NCBI RefSeq assembly: GCF_015163075.1 | Contig: NZ_JADDXU010000009.1 | Span: 124,001 to 188,000 of the forward strand | DNA from: Streptomyces justiciae | Lineage (GTDB): Bacteria > Actinomycetota > Actinomycetes > Streptomycetales > Streptomycetaceae | DNA: 64,000 nucleotides | Direction: 5' to 3' | In this document: piece by piece, positions 33,318-43,496 of the stretch | Numbering within the stretch: position 1 is the stretch's first letter | Layout of the letters: each line of letters opens with the position of its first letter | Position numbers and translations under genes: made by a program | Notes under the pieces: generated by a model | Told to the model about the DNA's origin: nothing | The model's database searches: none | Seen by the model: only the letters and a program-made list of their open reading frames with translations

Positions 33318-34340
33318 ATGACGGACACGACTACGGCGGACCTCGACGTCAGGCTGGAGAAACACCGGGTCGAGCTGACCGGGTACTGCTATCGCATGCT
33401 CGGTTCCTCCTTCGAGGCCGAGGACGCGGTGCAGGACACGATGGTCCGGGCCTGGCGGAGCTACGAGAAGTTCGAGGGCCGGTCGAGTCTGCGCTCATGG
33501 CTGTACCGCATCGCGACGAACGTCTGCCTGGACATGCTGTCCGCGGGCAACAAACGCGCCCGACCCATGGACCTCACCGAGTCCACCCCCCTCGCCCAGG
33601 CCGCCCTCTCCCCCCGCCCGGACCATACCTGGCTGGAGCCGATGCCGGACGCCCGCATCCTGCCCACCGTCGAGGACCCCGCGGAGGCGGCCGTGGCCAA
33701 GGAATCCGTCCGGCTCGCCTTCATGGCCGCCCTGCAGCAACTCCCGCCGAAGCAGCGGGCGGTGCTGATCCTGCGCGAGGTCCTGGCATGGAAGGCCAGC
33801 GAGGTCGCCGAGCTGCTCGGCACCACCGTCGCGTCGGTGAACAGCGCCCTCCAGCGGGCCCGCGCGACCCTCGCCGAGAGCGACGGCAAGCAGGGCGCGG
33901 AAGCCGCCGTCTCCGACCCTCTGGACGCGGAGCAGCAGAAGCTCCTGGACCGCTATGTGGCGGCCTTCGAGGGCTACGACATGACGGCCCTGACGGCGTT
34001 GCTGCACGAGGACGCCATCATGACGATGCCGCCGTTCGACCTGTGGCTGACGGGCCACGACGACATCACCGGCTTCATGACGACGCTCGGCTCGGCCTGC
34101 GAGGGCTCGCGGCTGGTGCCGGTGCAGGTCAACGGTCTGCCGGGCTTCGCGCAGTACAAGCCGGACCCCGAGGAGGGCGGCTGGACCCCCTGGGCGGTGC
34201 AGGTGCTGGAGATCTCAGACGGCCGGCTCACCGGGTTCCACTTCTTCCTCGACACCCAGCGGTGGTTCCCGCTGTTCGGCCTCCCCCTCCATCTCGACGC
34301 TCTCGAAGCGGAGTCCGACCAGGTCGAGAAGGGCGTGTAG
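33318..34340 (+). CDS. SigX5-type ECF sigma factor with C-terminal SnoaL-like domain
   Basis: 340 aa. Sigma region 2 about 12-80 (LTGYCYRMLGSSFEAEDAVQDTMVRAWRSY, then SLRSWLYRIATNVCLDML), region 4 about 140-195 (LPPKQRAVLILREVLAWKASEVAELLGTTVASVNSALQRARATL). A further 130 residues (LLDRYVAAFEGYDMTALTALL..., FHFFLDTQRWFPLFGLPL) form the NTF2/SnoaL-like extension of the SigX5 (TIGR02960) group, which replaces a separate anti-sigma factor in related ECF families. ATG 33318; no anti-sigma gene next to it. Its 3' end is overlapped by a convergent STAS-domain gene. Confidence 0.9.
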   Translation: MTDTTTADLDVRLEKHRVELTGYCYRMLGSSFEAEDAVQDTMVRAWRSYEKFEGRSSLRSWLYRIATNVCLDMLSAGNKRARPMDLTESTPLAQAALSPRPDHTWLEPMPDARILPTVEDPAEAAVAKESVRLAFMAALQQLPPKQRAVLILREVLAWKASEVAELLGTTVASVNSALQRARATLAESDGKQGAEAAVSDPLDAEQQKLLDRYVAAFEGYDMTALTALLHEDAIMTMPPFDLWLTGHDDITGFMTTLGSACEGSRLVPVQVNGLPGFAQYKPDPEEGGWTPWAVQVLEISDGRLTGFHFFLDTQRWFPLFGLPLHLDALEAESDQVEKGV

Positions 34341-34613
34341 GGCCGGGTCGGGATCGCGCAGTCTGATCCGTCCCCCGGCCCGCCGGGCGGTGAGCTGGAG
34401 CCGCGCGAGCAGGTCCACGACGCCGAGCCCCGGCGGCCCCAGACCGCCGACGTCACAGATCACGACCCCCGCCCCGGTGGCCTCCAGCAGCGCCCGCACG
34501 TCGTCGCACAGCCCCGCCACCTCGTCCCGGGTGGCGGGGCGGGCGAGCACGAGTACGGCGGGTGTCATGGCAGCGTCCACGAGCGGTAGACCGGGCGGAA
34601 GGGCGGAACTCAT
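34215..34613 (-). CDS. STAS-domain protein (anti-sigma factor antagonist-like)
   Basis: 132 aa. Residues 16-100 resemble a STAS fold (AVLVLARPATRDEVAGLCDDVRALLEATGAG, VVICDVGGLGPPGLGVVDLLARLQLTAR). The phosphorylatable Ser of SpoIIAA-type antagonists is not obvious (GLGPPGLG here), so regulation may differ or be lost. ATG 34613, alternatively ATG 34568 (MTPAVLVLARP). The last 42 codons run antisense through the end of the sigma factor gene, giving an acidic tail; such a 126-bp overlap is unusual. It may act in partner switching with an unlinked kinase. Confidence 0.7.
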   Translation of the reverse strand: MSSALPPGLPLVDAAMTPAVLVLARPATRDEVAGLCDDVRALLEATGAGVVICDVGGLGPPGLGVVDLLARLQLTARRAGGRIRLRDPDPALHALLDLVGLRFESVEMEGEAEQREPPLGVEEEVEPGEPAV

Positions 34614-34790
34614 CGCGAGGGCGTCCCCCAGGTCGGCCTCCCGGTCGGCGCCGCCGGGCCGTCGTGGCCGTGTCCGCCGACCGGGATCACATTGACCTGC
34701 GGCCCTTCTGCCCCGGAGGGTTAGGTGCATGCCCCACATATCGGCACCGCCCCTGATCTCGCACGCCCTTCTCACCTTTGAGGAGGCTCC

Positions 34791-35711
34791 GTGCAGGGAG
34801 TGCTGACGGGCTTCGCCGTGATCGCGGTCGTGATCGGCGTCGGCTATGTCATCGGCCTGCGCGGCTACTTGGGCGACCAGGGCCGTGAGGTGCTGACCAA
34901 GCTGGCCTTCCATGTCGCCTCCCCCGCCCTGCTGTTCACCACCCTGGCGAAGGCCGACCTGTCGGTGGTCTTCTCCAGCCGCCTGCTGGTGACCGCGCTC
35001 AGCACGGCAGCGGCGGCGGGCGTCTTCGTCGCGGTGGGCGTCGTACGGGGCTGGGGTGTGGGTCGTACGACGATCGGCGCGCTCTGCTCCAGCTACGTCA
35101 ACTCCGGGAACCTGGGCATCCCGATCGCGGTGTACGTCCTCGGGGATGCCTCGCTGGTGGCTCCGGTGCTGCTGTTCCAGCTGGTCCTCGTCTCGCCGGT
35201 CGCGGTGACGGTCCTGGACCTGTCCGGTGACGGTGACAAGGGCCCGCTGTGGCGACGGCTGCTGACGCCGCTGCGCAACCCGATCGCCGTGGGGTCGCTC
35301 GCGGGCGTGCTGGCGGCGGCGACCGGTGTGCATGTCCCGAGTCCGGTGATGGACCCGCTGACCCTCATCGGCGGCATGTCCGTCCCGGCGGTCCTGCTCG
35401 CCTTCGGCATCTCCCTGTGCGGCTCCACGATGCCGGGCAAGGGCCCCGATCGCGTCCCGGTCCTGCTGTCGGTCGCCCTGAAGTCGTTCGGCCAGCCGGC
35501 CCTCGCCTGGGCGCTGGCGGCGGGAGTCTTCGGCCTGCGCGGGCATCAACTCCTCGACGTGGTGGTCACGTCGGCCCTCCCCGCCGCGCAGAACCTGTAC
35601 ACGTACGCGTCCCAGTACGGGGTCGGAGAGCGGCTGGCGCGGGACTCGATCCTGGTGTCGACGGTGTTGTCGGTGCCGGTGCTGGTGGTGGTGGCGGCGT
35701 TGCTGGGCTGA
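34791..35711 (+). CDS. AEC-family transporter
   Basis: 306 aa with ten predicted membrane helices (for example VLTGFAVIAVVIGVGYVIGLRG, KLAFHVASPALLFTTLA, VAPVLLFQLVLVSPVAV, GGMSVPAVLLAFGISLCG, VLSVPVLVVVAALLG). YVNSGNLGIPIAVYVLGD is the conserved AEC (auxin efflux carrier) motif. Members export organic acids or similar solutes. GTG 34791 is preceded by GAGGAGG, which fixes the start. Monocistronic; convergent with the Uma2 remnant, one base between stops. Confidence 0.88.
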   Translation: MQGVLTGFAVIAVVIGVGYVIGLRGYLGDQGREVLTKLAFHVASPALLFTTLAKADLSVVFSSRLLVTALSTAAAAGVFVAVGVVRGWGVGRTTIGALCSSYVNSGNLGIPIAVYVLGDASLVAPVLLFQLVLVSPVAVTVLDLSGDGDKGPLWRRLLTPLRNPIAVGSLAGVLAAATGVHVPSPVMDPLTLIGGMSVPAVLLAFGISLCGSTMPGKGPDRVPVLLSVALKSFGQPALAWALAAGVFGLRGHQLLDVVVTSALPAAQNLYTYASQYGVGERLARDSILVSTVLSVPVLVVVAALLG

Positions 35712-35712
35712 C

Positions 35713-36219
35713 TCAGCGCTCGGGGAACTCACTGGTGTCGAGGGTGAGGTCGAAGGGCTGGGGCACTACGAGGTGGCTGCCGAACTTGCCTGCGCTGAGG
35801 AGTCGGTAGACACCTCGCCCGGGTTCGCCGTACAAGGTGACCGTGGGGCCACCTGGCGCCACAGCGTCGATGAGCAGATAGAGCGGGATGCCTGCCTCGG
35901 CGTAGCCCCTGGCTTTATGGATGCGGTCGTTGTCGGCGGTCGCCGTCGAGGTGACCTCCACCACGAGGTGAGCCTTACCGGCGGGCACGAGGGTGTCGTC
36001 CGCCCCACGCAACGCCCGTTCGGGCACCACAGCGAGGTCGGGGACGTAGAGCCCGAGCCGGGACGGCACGGCCAGGGTCAGTCGCTGGTAGACGCCCCAG
36101 GCCTCCGGGATCACCTCGTAGAGCCGTCGTTGCAGGGGCTCGACGGTGAGGTGGTGGGCCTGGGCCGAGTACGGCGTCACCGTGATGAGCCCCTCGATGA
36201 TCTCGACCCTGCAGCCCTA
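35713..36219 (-). pseudogene. Uma2-family (DUF820) endonuclease-like gene, 5' end lost
   Basis: The open frame encodes LTVEPLQRRLYEVIPEAWGVYQ, VPDLAVVPERAL, LVVEVTSTATADNDRIHKARGYAEAGIPLYLLID, the PD-(D/E)xK-like core of Uma2 proteins. Homology continues upstream of the first possible start (GTG 36180): the codons read GCRVEIIEGLIT as in intact relatives, but directly before them is an in-frame TAG (36217-36219). The usual 30-residue N-terminus is absent. Either a truncated pseudogene or a shortened protein from GTG 36180 (155 aa). Uma2 genes are multi-copy and decay often in Streptomyces. Confidence 0.65.
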
Positions 36220-36279
36220 TGCCGAACGGGACCGGCGCCGAAACACCGATCCCGTTCACCCGAACGAGGAAACGCCAGG

Positions 36280-37563
<1,284 letters not shown>

Positions 37564-37596
37564 GTGGGGCTTCCTTCCGATGGTTCCAGGAAGTGC

Positions 37597-37633
37597 GCGG
37601 CCCCCCTGACCGATTCCGATCCAGAGGGGCCGC
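37597..37633 (-). terminator. Intercistronic hairpin between cdd and deoA
   Basis: GCGGCCCC (37597-37604) pairs with GGGGCCGC (37626-37633), beginning eight bases after the cdd stop on the coding strand. No T-tract, so it more likely tunes or protects the cdd-deoA message than ends it. Confidence 0.5.
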
Positions 37634-37640
37634 ACGGGAG

Positions 37641-38045
37641 TTACTTCGAGGTGAGATGGTCCGGGCCGAAGGCCTGAGGCAGCATCTCCGAGAGCGGCAG
37701 GATGCCCGCCGGTGTCTCCAGCAGCAGGTCGGGGCCGCCGAACTCGTACAGCAGTTGTCGGCAGCGGCCGCAGGGGACGAGGACCTCGCCCCGGCCGTCG
37801 ACGCAGGTGAAGTGCGTCAGGCGGCCGCCCCCGGTGCGCTGGAGCTCCGAGACCAGCCCGCACTCGGCGCACAGGCCGAGGCCGTAGCTGGCGTTCTCGA
37901 CGTTGCAGCCGGAGACCGTGCGGCCGTCGTCGACGAGGGCCGCGACGCCGACCGGGTAGCCCGAGTAGGGGGCGTACGCGTGGCTCATCGCCTCGCGGGC
38001 CAGCTCCCTCAGGGGCTCCCAGTCGAAGTCGGCGGAGACGGTCAC
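37641..38045 (-). CDS. cdd: Cytidine deaminase
   Basis: 134-aa zinc enzyme converting cytidine and deoxycytidine to uridine forms, feeding DeoA. YAPYSGYPVGVAALVDDGR, CNVENASYGLGLCAECG (Zn Cys and catalytic Glu) and VLVPCGRCRQLLYEF (Zn Cys pair) are complete; homotetrameric type. GTG 38045 overlaps the upstream permease stop by four bases, so it is translationally coupled to the transporter. Confidence 0.95.
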   Translation of the reverse strand: MTVSADFDWEPLRELAREAMSHAYAPYSGYPVGVAALVDDGRTVSGCNVENASYGLGLCAECGLVSELQRTGGGRLTHFTCVDGRGEVLVPCGRCRQLLYEFGGPDLLLETPAGILPLSEMLPQAFGPDHLTSK

Positions 38046-39304
38046 TTGCCTTGGCCCTTCCGGTACGGCAGTCCGTCCGCCTTCGGCATCCTCAGGCGCT
38101 GTGCGGACAGCGAAAGGACGAGGAGGGTGATGACGTACGGGCTGGCGGTCACGACCTGGTTCGGGACCTCGTTCGTGGTGGCGTACCAGACGAACATCAG
38201 GGCCGAGATCACGGCGGTGATGGCGGCGGGGACGTACTTCTTCTTCCAGATCAGGTAGATGGCGCCGGCCACCAGCAGGATCGCGATCAGCAGGAGGAGC
38301 GCGTGGACGTTGGTGGTGCCGCCGCGCAACTTGAGGCTGTCGGTGTAGCCGAACAGGCCCGCGCCGAGGGCGAGTCCGCCCGGCATCCAGTTGCCGAAGA
38401 TCATCGCGGCGAGACCGATGTAACCGCGGCCGGCCGTCTGGCCGTCGAGGTACACGTTGGACGACACGATCGACAGGAAGGCACCGCCGAGGCCGGCGAA
38501 GCCGCCGGAGATGATCACGGCGATGTACTTGTACTTGTAGACGTTGACACCGAGGGACTCGGCCGCGATCGGGTTCTCGCCGCAGGAGCGCAGCCGCAGA
38601 CCGAACGAGGTGCGCCACAGCACGTACCAGGTGGCGGGTACGAGGGCGACGGCGACGACGGTGAGCGGCGACAGGTCGGTGATCAGACCGCCGACGAGGC
38701 CGGCGATGTCGGAGATCAGGAACCAGTGCTTCTGGTTGAGGGTCTCCAGCCAGCTGGACAGTCCGGGCACGTCGAAGGTGCCGAGCGAGTCGATCGGCGG
38801 GGACTGCTTGGAGGAGCCCTGCGGGGCGTCCTCGAAGGTGAACTTCGACAGATAGCGGGTGGTGCCGAGGGCCAGGATGTTCAGGGCCACACCGGAGACG
38901 ATGTGGTTGACGTTGAAGGTGACCGTGGCGATGGCGTGCAGTACGGCGCCGAGCGCGCCGCCGATGATGCCGACGACGACGCCGGTCCACGGGCCCCACT
39001 GGTAGCCGGCCCAGGCGCCGAACCAGGTGCCGAGGATCATCATGCCCTCGAGGCCGATGTTGACGACGCCCGCCCGCTCGGCCCACAGACCGCCGAGGCC
39101 GGCGAGGCCGATCGGGACGGCCGCGCGCAGGGCGGTGGACATCTGGCCGGTGGACGTGATGCCGTCCGCGTCGGTGATCAGTCGGACGGCCGAGGTCAGG
39201 ATCAGCACGCCCGAGATGATCAGGAGGAGGACGGGCAGCGACATGCGGCGGCCGCCCTTGCCGGGCTGCTTCGCCGGCGCCTTGGCGATGGTCGCGGTGC
39301 TCAT
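38042..39304 (-). CDS. Nucleoside ABC transporter permease (second)
   Basis: 420 aa, about nine to ten membrane helices, BPD_transp_2 family. GVVNIGLEGMMILGTWFGA is the conserved coupling region; SLGVNVYKYKYIAVIISGGFAGLGGAFLSI and GRGYIGLAAMIFGNW are family-typical. Partners with the permease upstream to form the pore that receives nucleosides from the BMP lipoproteins. ATG 39304 shares one base with the stop of the first permease. Confidence 0.93.
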   Translation of the reverse strand: MSTATIAKAPAKQPGKGGRRMSLPVLLLIISGVLILTSAVRLITDADGITSTGQMSTALRAAVPIGLAGLGGLWAERAGVVNIGLEGMMILGTWFGAWAGYQWGPWTGVVVGIIGGALGAVLHAIATVTFNVNHIVSGVALNILALGTTRYLSKFTFEDAPQGSSKQSPPIDSLGTFDVPGLSSWLETLNQKHWFLISDIAGLVGGLITDLSPLTVVAVALVPATWYVLWRTSFGLRLRSCGENPIAAESLGVNVYKYKYIAVIISGGFAGLGGAFLSIVSSNVYLDGQTAGRGYIGLAAMIFGNWMPGGLALGAGLFGYTDSLKLRGGTTNVHALLLLIAILLVAGAIYLIWKKKYVPAAITAVISALMFVWYATTNEVPNQVVTASPYVITLLVLSLSAQRLRMPKADGLPYRKGQGK

Positions 39305-40425
39305 CAGACCGCCACCTCCTTCTTGGTGTTCTGGGCGGCGGCCGCGGCGAGTTCCTCACCGACGCGCTTCTGCTGCCGGCGCAGGCCCCAGGTGCGGACG
39401 ACCTCGTAGGAGATGACGACCGCGAACACGATCAGGCCCTGCATGATCGTGGCGATCTCCTTCTCGTACGGCTCCGGGACCGCGTAGTCGAGCGCGGGGG
39501 ACGCCTTGTCGAGGAAGGCCCACAGCAGGGCGGCGAGCGCGATGCCGCCGGGGTTGTTGCGGCCCAGCAGGGCGATGCCGATCGCGGTGAAGCCGAGACC
39601 GGCCGGGAAGCTGAGGCTGTACGTGTGGGCGTCGCCGAGGAGCAGCGGCAGGCCGGAGATGCCGGCGACGGCGCCGGAGATCAGCATCGCGGTGAGGACC
39701 ATGCGCTTGGCGTTGACGCCGGAGGCCGCGGCGGCGGTCTCGGAGGCGCCGGTGGCGCGCAGGTCGAAGCCGAAGCGGGTGCGGTTGAGGACGAACCAGT
39801 AGCCGAGGCCCATGGCGGCGGCGAGGAAGACCAGGCCGTAGATCTCGCCGACATCGGAGCCGAGGTCGATGCCGGGGACCCAGCCGGACTCCTTCATCAC
39901 ACCGGTCGTGACGTTGTCGCCGAGCGGGACGCCCCAGTTGTCGGTGAGGGTGAGGTAGCCGATGACGCTGGTGGCGATCGAGTTCAGCATGATCGTCGCG
40001 ACGACTTCGCTGACGCCCCGGGTGACCTTCAGGACGCCCGCGATACCGGCCCACATGGCGCCGGTGAGCGCGCCGACCAGGAGCAGCAGCGGCACCTGGA
40101 GGGCGGCCGGCAGGGCGACGTGGGCGCCGACGACGGCGGTCATCATGGCGCCGAGGCGGTACTGGCCGTCGACGCCGATGTTGAAGAGGTTCATGCGGAA
40201 GCCGAGGGCGACCGCGAGGGCGGCGATGTAGTACATCGACGCCTGGTTGATGATCAGGACCTGGACGTCGGAGTAGCCGGCCTGCTCGATCATCAGCCGG
40301 TAGGGCTCGATCGGGCTCTTGCCGGAGGCGATCAGCACGACCGAGGTCAGCAGGATCGCCGCGACGAGCGCCAGGGCCGGACCGGCCACGGCGAGGAGCA
40401 GGCGCTCCTTGTCGAACTTCTTCAT
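39304..40425 (-). CDS. Nucleoside ABC transporter permease (first)
   Basis: 373 aa, BPD_transp_2 family with about nine helices. GFRMNLFNIGVDGQYRLGAM is the coupling motif; GVNAKRMVLTAMLISGAVAGISG and GLGFTAIGIALLGRNNPGGI follow. Overlaps the ATPase gene by four bases (ATG at 40425). With its neighbour it makes a heterodimeric nucleoside channel like the BmpA-NupABC systems. Confidence 0.93.
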   Translation of the reverse strand: MKKFDKERLLLAVAGPALALVAAILLTSVVLIASGKSPIEPYRLMIEQAGYSDVQVLIINQASMYYIAALAVALGFRMNLFNIGVDGQYRLGAMMTAVVGAHVALPAALQVPLLLLVGALTGAMWAGIAGVLKVTRGVSEVVATIMLNSIATSVIGYLTLTDNWGVPLGDNVTTGVMKESGWVPGIDLGSDVGEIYGLVFLAAAMGLGYWFVLNRTRFGFDLRATGASETAAAASGVNAKRMVLTAMLISGAVAGISGLPLLLGDAHTYSLSFPAGLGFTAIGIALLGRNNPGGIALAALLWAFLDKASPALDYAVPEPYEKEIATIMQGLIVFAVVISYEVVRTWGLRRQQKRVGEELAAAAAQNTKKEVAV

Positions 40426-42092
40426 CGGGCCTCGTCCTCCGGGGCGGATTCGGCGGCTGCTTCCTCGCCGTTTTCTACGTGCTCAAGGTGTCCGGTCGCG
40501 GCACCGGTCATCGCGGAGCCGAGCTCCTCCGGGGTGATCGTCGCCGGGTTGGCGTCGGCGACGAGCTTGCCGTCGTAGATCACCCGCAGGGTGTCCGACA
40601 GGCCGATGAGCTCGTCCAGGTCGGCGGAGATCAGCAGCACCGCCAGGCCCTCGCGGCGGGCCTCGCGGATGCGGTCCCAGATCTGGGCCTGCGCGCCGAC
40701 GTCCACACCGCGCGTGGGGTGAGCGGCGATCAGGAACTTGGGGCTGTGGCTCATCTCGCGGCCGACGATCAGCTTCTGCTGGTTGCCGCCGGACAGGGAG
40801 GCGGCAGTGACGTCGATGCCGGGGGTGCGGACGTCGTACTCCTCGACGATCCGGCGGGTGTCGGCCTGGGCGCCCTTGGGGTTCAGCCAGACGCCCTTGG
40901 CGTTGGGGGCCTCGGTGACATGGCCGAGGATGCGGTTCTCCCAGAGCGGGGCCTCCAGGAGCAGGCCCTGGCGGTGGCGGTCCTCGGGGATGTAGCCGAC
41001 GCCGGACTCGCGGCGCTTGCGGGTGGGCCAGGGGGTGATGTCCTCGCCGAGGAAGGCGATGGTGCCGGAGTCGGCGTTCTTGGTGCCGATCAGCGCGTCG
41101 ATGAGCTCGGTCTGGCCGTTGCCCTCGACACCGGCGATGCCCATGACCTCGCCGGCGTGGATGGTGAAGGTGACGTCGTCGAGGACCTTCTTGACCTCGC
41201 CGCCCTCGGCGGCCAGGCCGACGCCGCCGGCCGGTTCGGCCTCGACGCCCAGGGAGGCGCCGCCGCTGGCGTAGACGGTGAGGCCTTTCACCTCGATGAC
41301 GGCCCGGTCGGTGACGGTCGACTCGGCGGTCTCCGGGGTGGGCAGCTCGCTGCCGACCATCATCTCGGCGAGCTGACGCGGGGTGGTCTCGGAGGGGACG
41401 GCCGTGCCCACGGTCGTACCGCGCCGGATGACGGTGATGTCGTCGGCGACGGACAGCACCTCGCCCAGCTTGTGGGAGATGAAGATGACCGACAGGCCCT
41501 CGGACTTGAGCTCGCGCAGGTTGTCGAAGAGCGCGTCGACCTCCTGCGGCACGAGGACGGCGGTGGGCTCGTCGAGGATGAGGGTGCTGGCGCCGCGGTA
41601 GAGGACCTTGAGGATCTCCACGCGCTGGCGCTCGGCGACACCGAGGTCCTCGACGAGGACGTCGGGGCGCACGTTGAGCCCGTAGCGGTCGGAGATCTCC
41701 TTGATCTTCTTACGGGCGCCGCCGCCGATGCCGTACAGCTTCTCGCTGCCCAGGACCACGTTCTCCAGGACGGTGAGGTTGTCGGCGAGCATGAAGTGCT
41801 GGTGGACCATGCCGATGCCGCGGGCGATGGCGTCGGCGGGGCTGCCGAACGTCACCTGCGCGCCGGCGACCGCGATGGTGCCCTCGTCCGGCTTCTGCAT
41901 GCCGTAGAGGATCTTCATCAGGGTCGACTTGCCGGCGCCGTTCTCGCCGACGAGGGCGTGGACGGTGCCCTTGCGTACCGTCAGGTGGATGTCGTGGTTG
42001 GCGACGACACCCGGGAACCGCTTGGTGATCCCCGCCAGCTCGACCGCGATCGTCGAGTGATCGGTGAGCGGAGGGCTGCTGGTCGCGTCGAT
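40422..42092 (-). CDS. Nucleoside ABC transporter ATPase (two fused nucleotide-binding domains)
   Basis: About 556 aa, RbsA/NupA-like. Domain 1 has Walker A GENGAGKST, signature LGVAERQRVE and Walker B LILDEPTAVL; domain 2 has the degenerate Walker A EGNGQTEL usual for this family, LSGGNQQK and a closing PTRGVDVG. The first ATG in frame (41918) lies inside Walker A, so translation must start earlier. No ATG, GTG or TTG occurs between the upstream stop and that point. The only well-placed candidate is ATC at 42092, eight bases after AAGGAG. Drives uptake for the operon that continues through cdd and deoA; operator 30 bp upstream. Confidence 0.88.
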   Translation of the reverse strand: MDATSSPPLTDHSTIAVELAGITKRFPGVVANHDIHLTVRKGTVHALVGENGAGKSTLMKILYGMQKPDEGTIAVAGAQVTFGSPADAIARGIGMVHQHFMLADNLTVLENVVLGSEKLYGIGGGARKKIKEISDRYGLNVRPDVLVEDLGVAERQRVEILKVLYRGASTLILDEPTAVLVPQEVDALFDNLRELKSEGLSVIFISHKLGEVLSVADDITVIRRGTTVGTAVPSETTPRQLAEMMVGSELPTPETAESTVTDRAVIEVKGLTVYASGGASLGVEAEPAGGVGLAAEGGEVKKVLDDVTFTIHAGEVMGIAGVEGNGQTELIDALIGTKNADSGTIAFLGEDITPWPTRKRRESGVGYIPEDRHRQGLLLEAPLWENRILGHVTEAPNAKGVWLNPKGAQADTRRIVEEYDVRTPGIDVTAASLSGGNQQKLIVGREMSHSPKFLIAAHPTRGVDVGAQAQIWDRIREARREGLAVLLISADLDELIGLSDTLRVIYDGKLVADANPATITPEELGSAMTGAATGHLEHVENGEEAAAESAPEDEAR

Positions 42093-42121
42093 GGCGCACT
42101 CTCCTTGTGGAAGGGGCCACT

Positions 42122-42133
42122 CTACGCGCGTAG
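42122..42133. promoter_or_regulatory. CTACGCGCGTAG operator upstream of the nucleoside transporter operon
   Basis: Perfect 12-bp palindrome 29 bp before the presumed ATPase start. An AT-rich TATTTA (about 42143-42148 on the minus strand) upstream may be the -10, which would put the operator just downstream of transcription start. Confidence 0.78.
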
Positions 42134-42306
42134 CGCCCCTGCTTTAAATAGTGCCCGGACCTGATCGTTCATTTTCGGCCAACGATCCGTTCCGAGCATT
42201 CTGCCGCGCGAACGGGGCGCGAAGAGCATCGTCTCCGCACCCCGTTCCGTGGCCGTAACGCTGCCATTACAGCGCTTATTTGGCCAAGGCCTGTGACCGG
42301 GTGAGG

Positions 42307-43353
42307 TCAGGAGGTCTTCACCTTGATGGAGCCGTCCTTGATGCCCGCGGTGGCCTTCTCGATCGCGGCCTGGGTGTCCTTGTTGTCCGCGAAGACCGGG
42401 TTGGAGTTCGACAGGCTCACGCCGCCGTTGGACAGGCTGCCGCGGATGACACCGGTCTCCGGCTTGCCGTCCTTGACCGACTTGGCCAGGTCGTAGACCG
42501 CGCCCTCGACGTTCTTCATGGCGGAGGTCAGGATCGAGTCCTTGTACGCCTTCAGCGCGTCCTGCTTGTACTGGTCGGAGTCGACGCCGATCGCCCACAC
42601 CTTGTTGGCGTTGGCGGCCTTGATGACGCCCTGGCCGGACAGACCGGCGGCGGCGTAGACGACGTCCGCCTTGTCGTCGATCTGGCCCTCGGCGGCGGCC
42701 TCACCCTTGTCCGGGCTGGAGAAGCCCCCCTCGGCGGCGGTCTCGGTCAGGTACTGCGACTTGACCGTGACACCCTTCTTGGTGTCCGCGACGCCCTGCT
42801 TGAAGCCGGCCTCGAACTTGTGGATCAGCGGCACGTCCACACCGCCGATGAAGCCGACCACGTTGGACTTGGTGGTCTTGGCGGCGGCGACGCCGGCCAG
42901 GTAGGAGGCCTGCTCCTCGGAGAAGACGAGGTCCGCGACGTTGTCGGCCTTGGTCTGCTCGTCGTCGACGATGCCGAAGGTGGTCTTCGGGTACTTCTGC
43001 GCGGCCGCCTTGACGGCGGGCGCGTAGGCGTAGCCGACGCCGATGACCGGGTTGTAGCCCTGCTTGGCCAGGGTCTCCAGGCGCTGGACCTTGTCCGCCT
43101 CGGACTCGCCGTCCTGCGGCTCGACGGCGGTGGACTTGTAACCGAACTCCTTGTCGGCCTTCTCCATGCCGGCGGTCGCGGCGTCGTTGAAGGACTGGTC
43201 GCCCTTGCCGCCGACGTCGTACGCCAGGGCGAGGCCCAGGTTCTTGCTGTCGCTGTTCGACGACTCGCTGGACGAGCTGCCGCACGCGGACGCGGTCAGG
43301 GCGAGGGCTGCGGTTGCAACGCCTGCAACCGTGATACGGGACACCCGGCGCAT
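42307..43353 (-). CDS. BMP-family nucleoside-binding lipoprotein 1
   Basis: 348 aa. Signal peptide with lipobox ALTASAC (Cys at about residue 22), then a Ser-rich spacer and a PBP1/BMP fold: LALAYDVGGKGDQSFNDAA, GVGYAYAPAVKAAAQKYPKT, LVFSEEQASYLAGVAAAK, VGFIGGVDVPLIHKFEAGF, IGVDSDQY. It captures nucleosides outside the membrane for the ABC transporter downstream. ATG 43353 follows AAAGGAG by nine bases. Own operator variant upstream. Close paralogue of the next gene. Confidence 0.93.
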   Translation of the reverse strand: MRRVSRITVAGVATAALALTASACGSSSSESSNSDSKNLGLALAYDVGGKGDQSFNDAATAGMEKADKEFGYKSTAVEPQDGESEADKVQRLETLAKQGYNPVIGVGYAYAPAVKAAAQKYPKTTFGIVDDEQTKADNVADLVFSEEQASYLAGVAAAKTTKSNVVGFIGGVDVPLIHKFEAGFKQGVADTKKGVTVKSQYLTETAAEGGFSSPDKGEAAAEGQIDDKADVVYAAAGLSGQGVIKAANANKVWAIGVDSDQYKQDALKAYKDSILTSAMKNVEGAVYDLAKSVKDGKPETGVIRGSLSNGGVSLSNSNPVFADNKDTQAAIEKATAGIKDGSIKVKTS

Positions 43354-43408
43354 GGAACGAGACTCCTTTGTGCAAGCGCCCAAACCAGGCGCTGGTTCCG
43401 CCGCAGCG

Positions 43409-43420
43409 TAACGCGCGTAG
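43409..43420. promoter_or_regulatory. Operator variant upstream of BMP lipoprotein 1
   Basis: On the coding strand CTACGCGCGTTA, differing from the perfect palindrome in the last two bases; identical to the site before the second BMP gene. It lies 56 bp from the ATG. Confidence 0.65.
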
Positions 43421-43496
43421 ACCAGACGGAAAACCCCTTCTGTCCGGTCCGTTATCGAGCTGTGGCCACAGATGCAACACAGACTACGGACAGCAG

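Noticed and set aside
40422..41918. ABC ATPase starting at ATG 41918
   Set aside because: This start removes the first half of Walker A and about 57 family-conserved residues, so the real start must be upstream despite the lack of a canonical codon.
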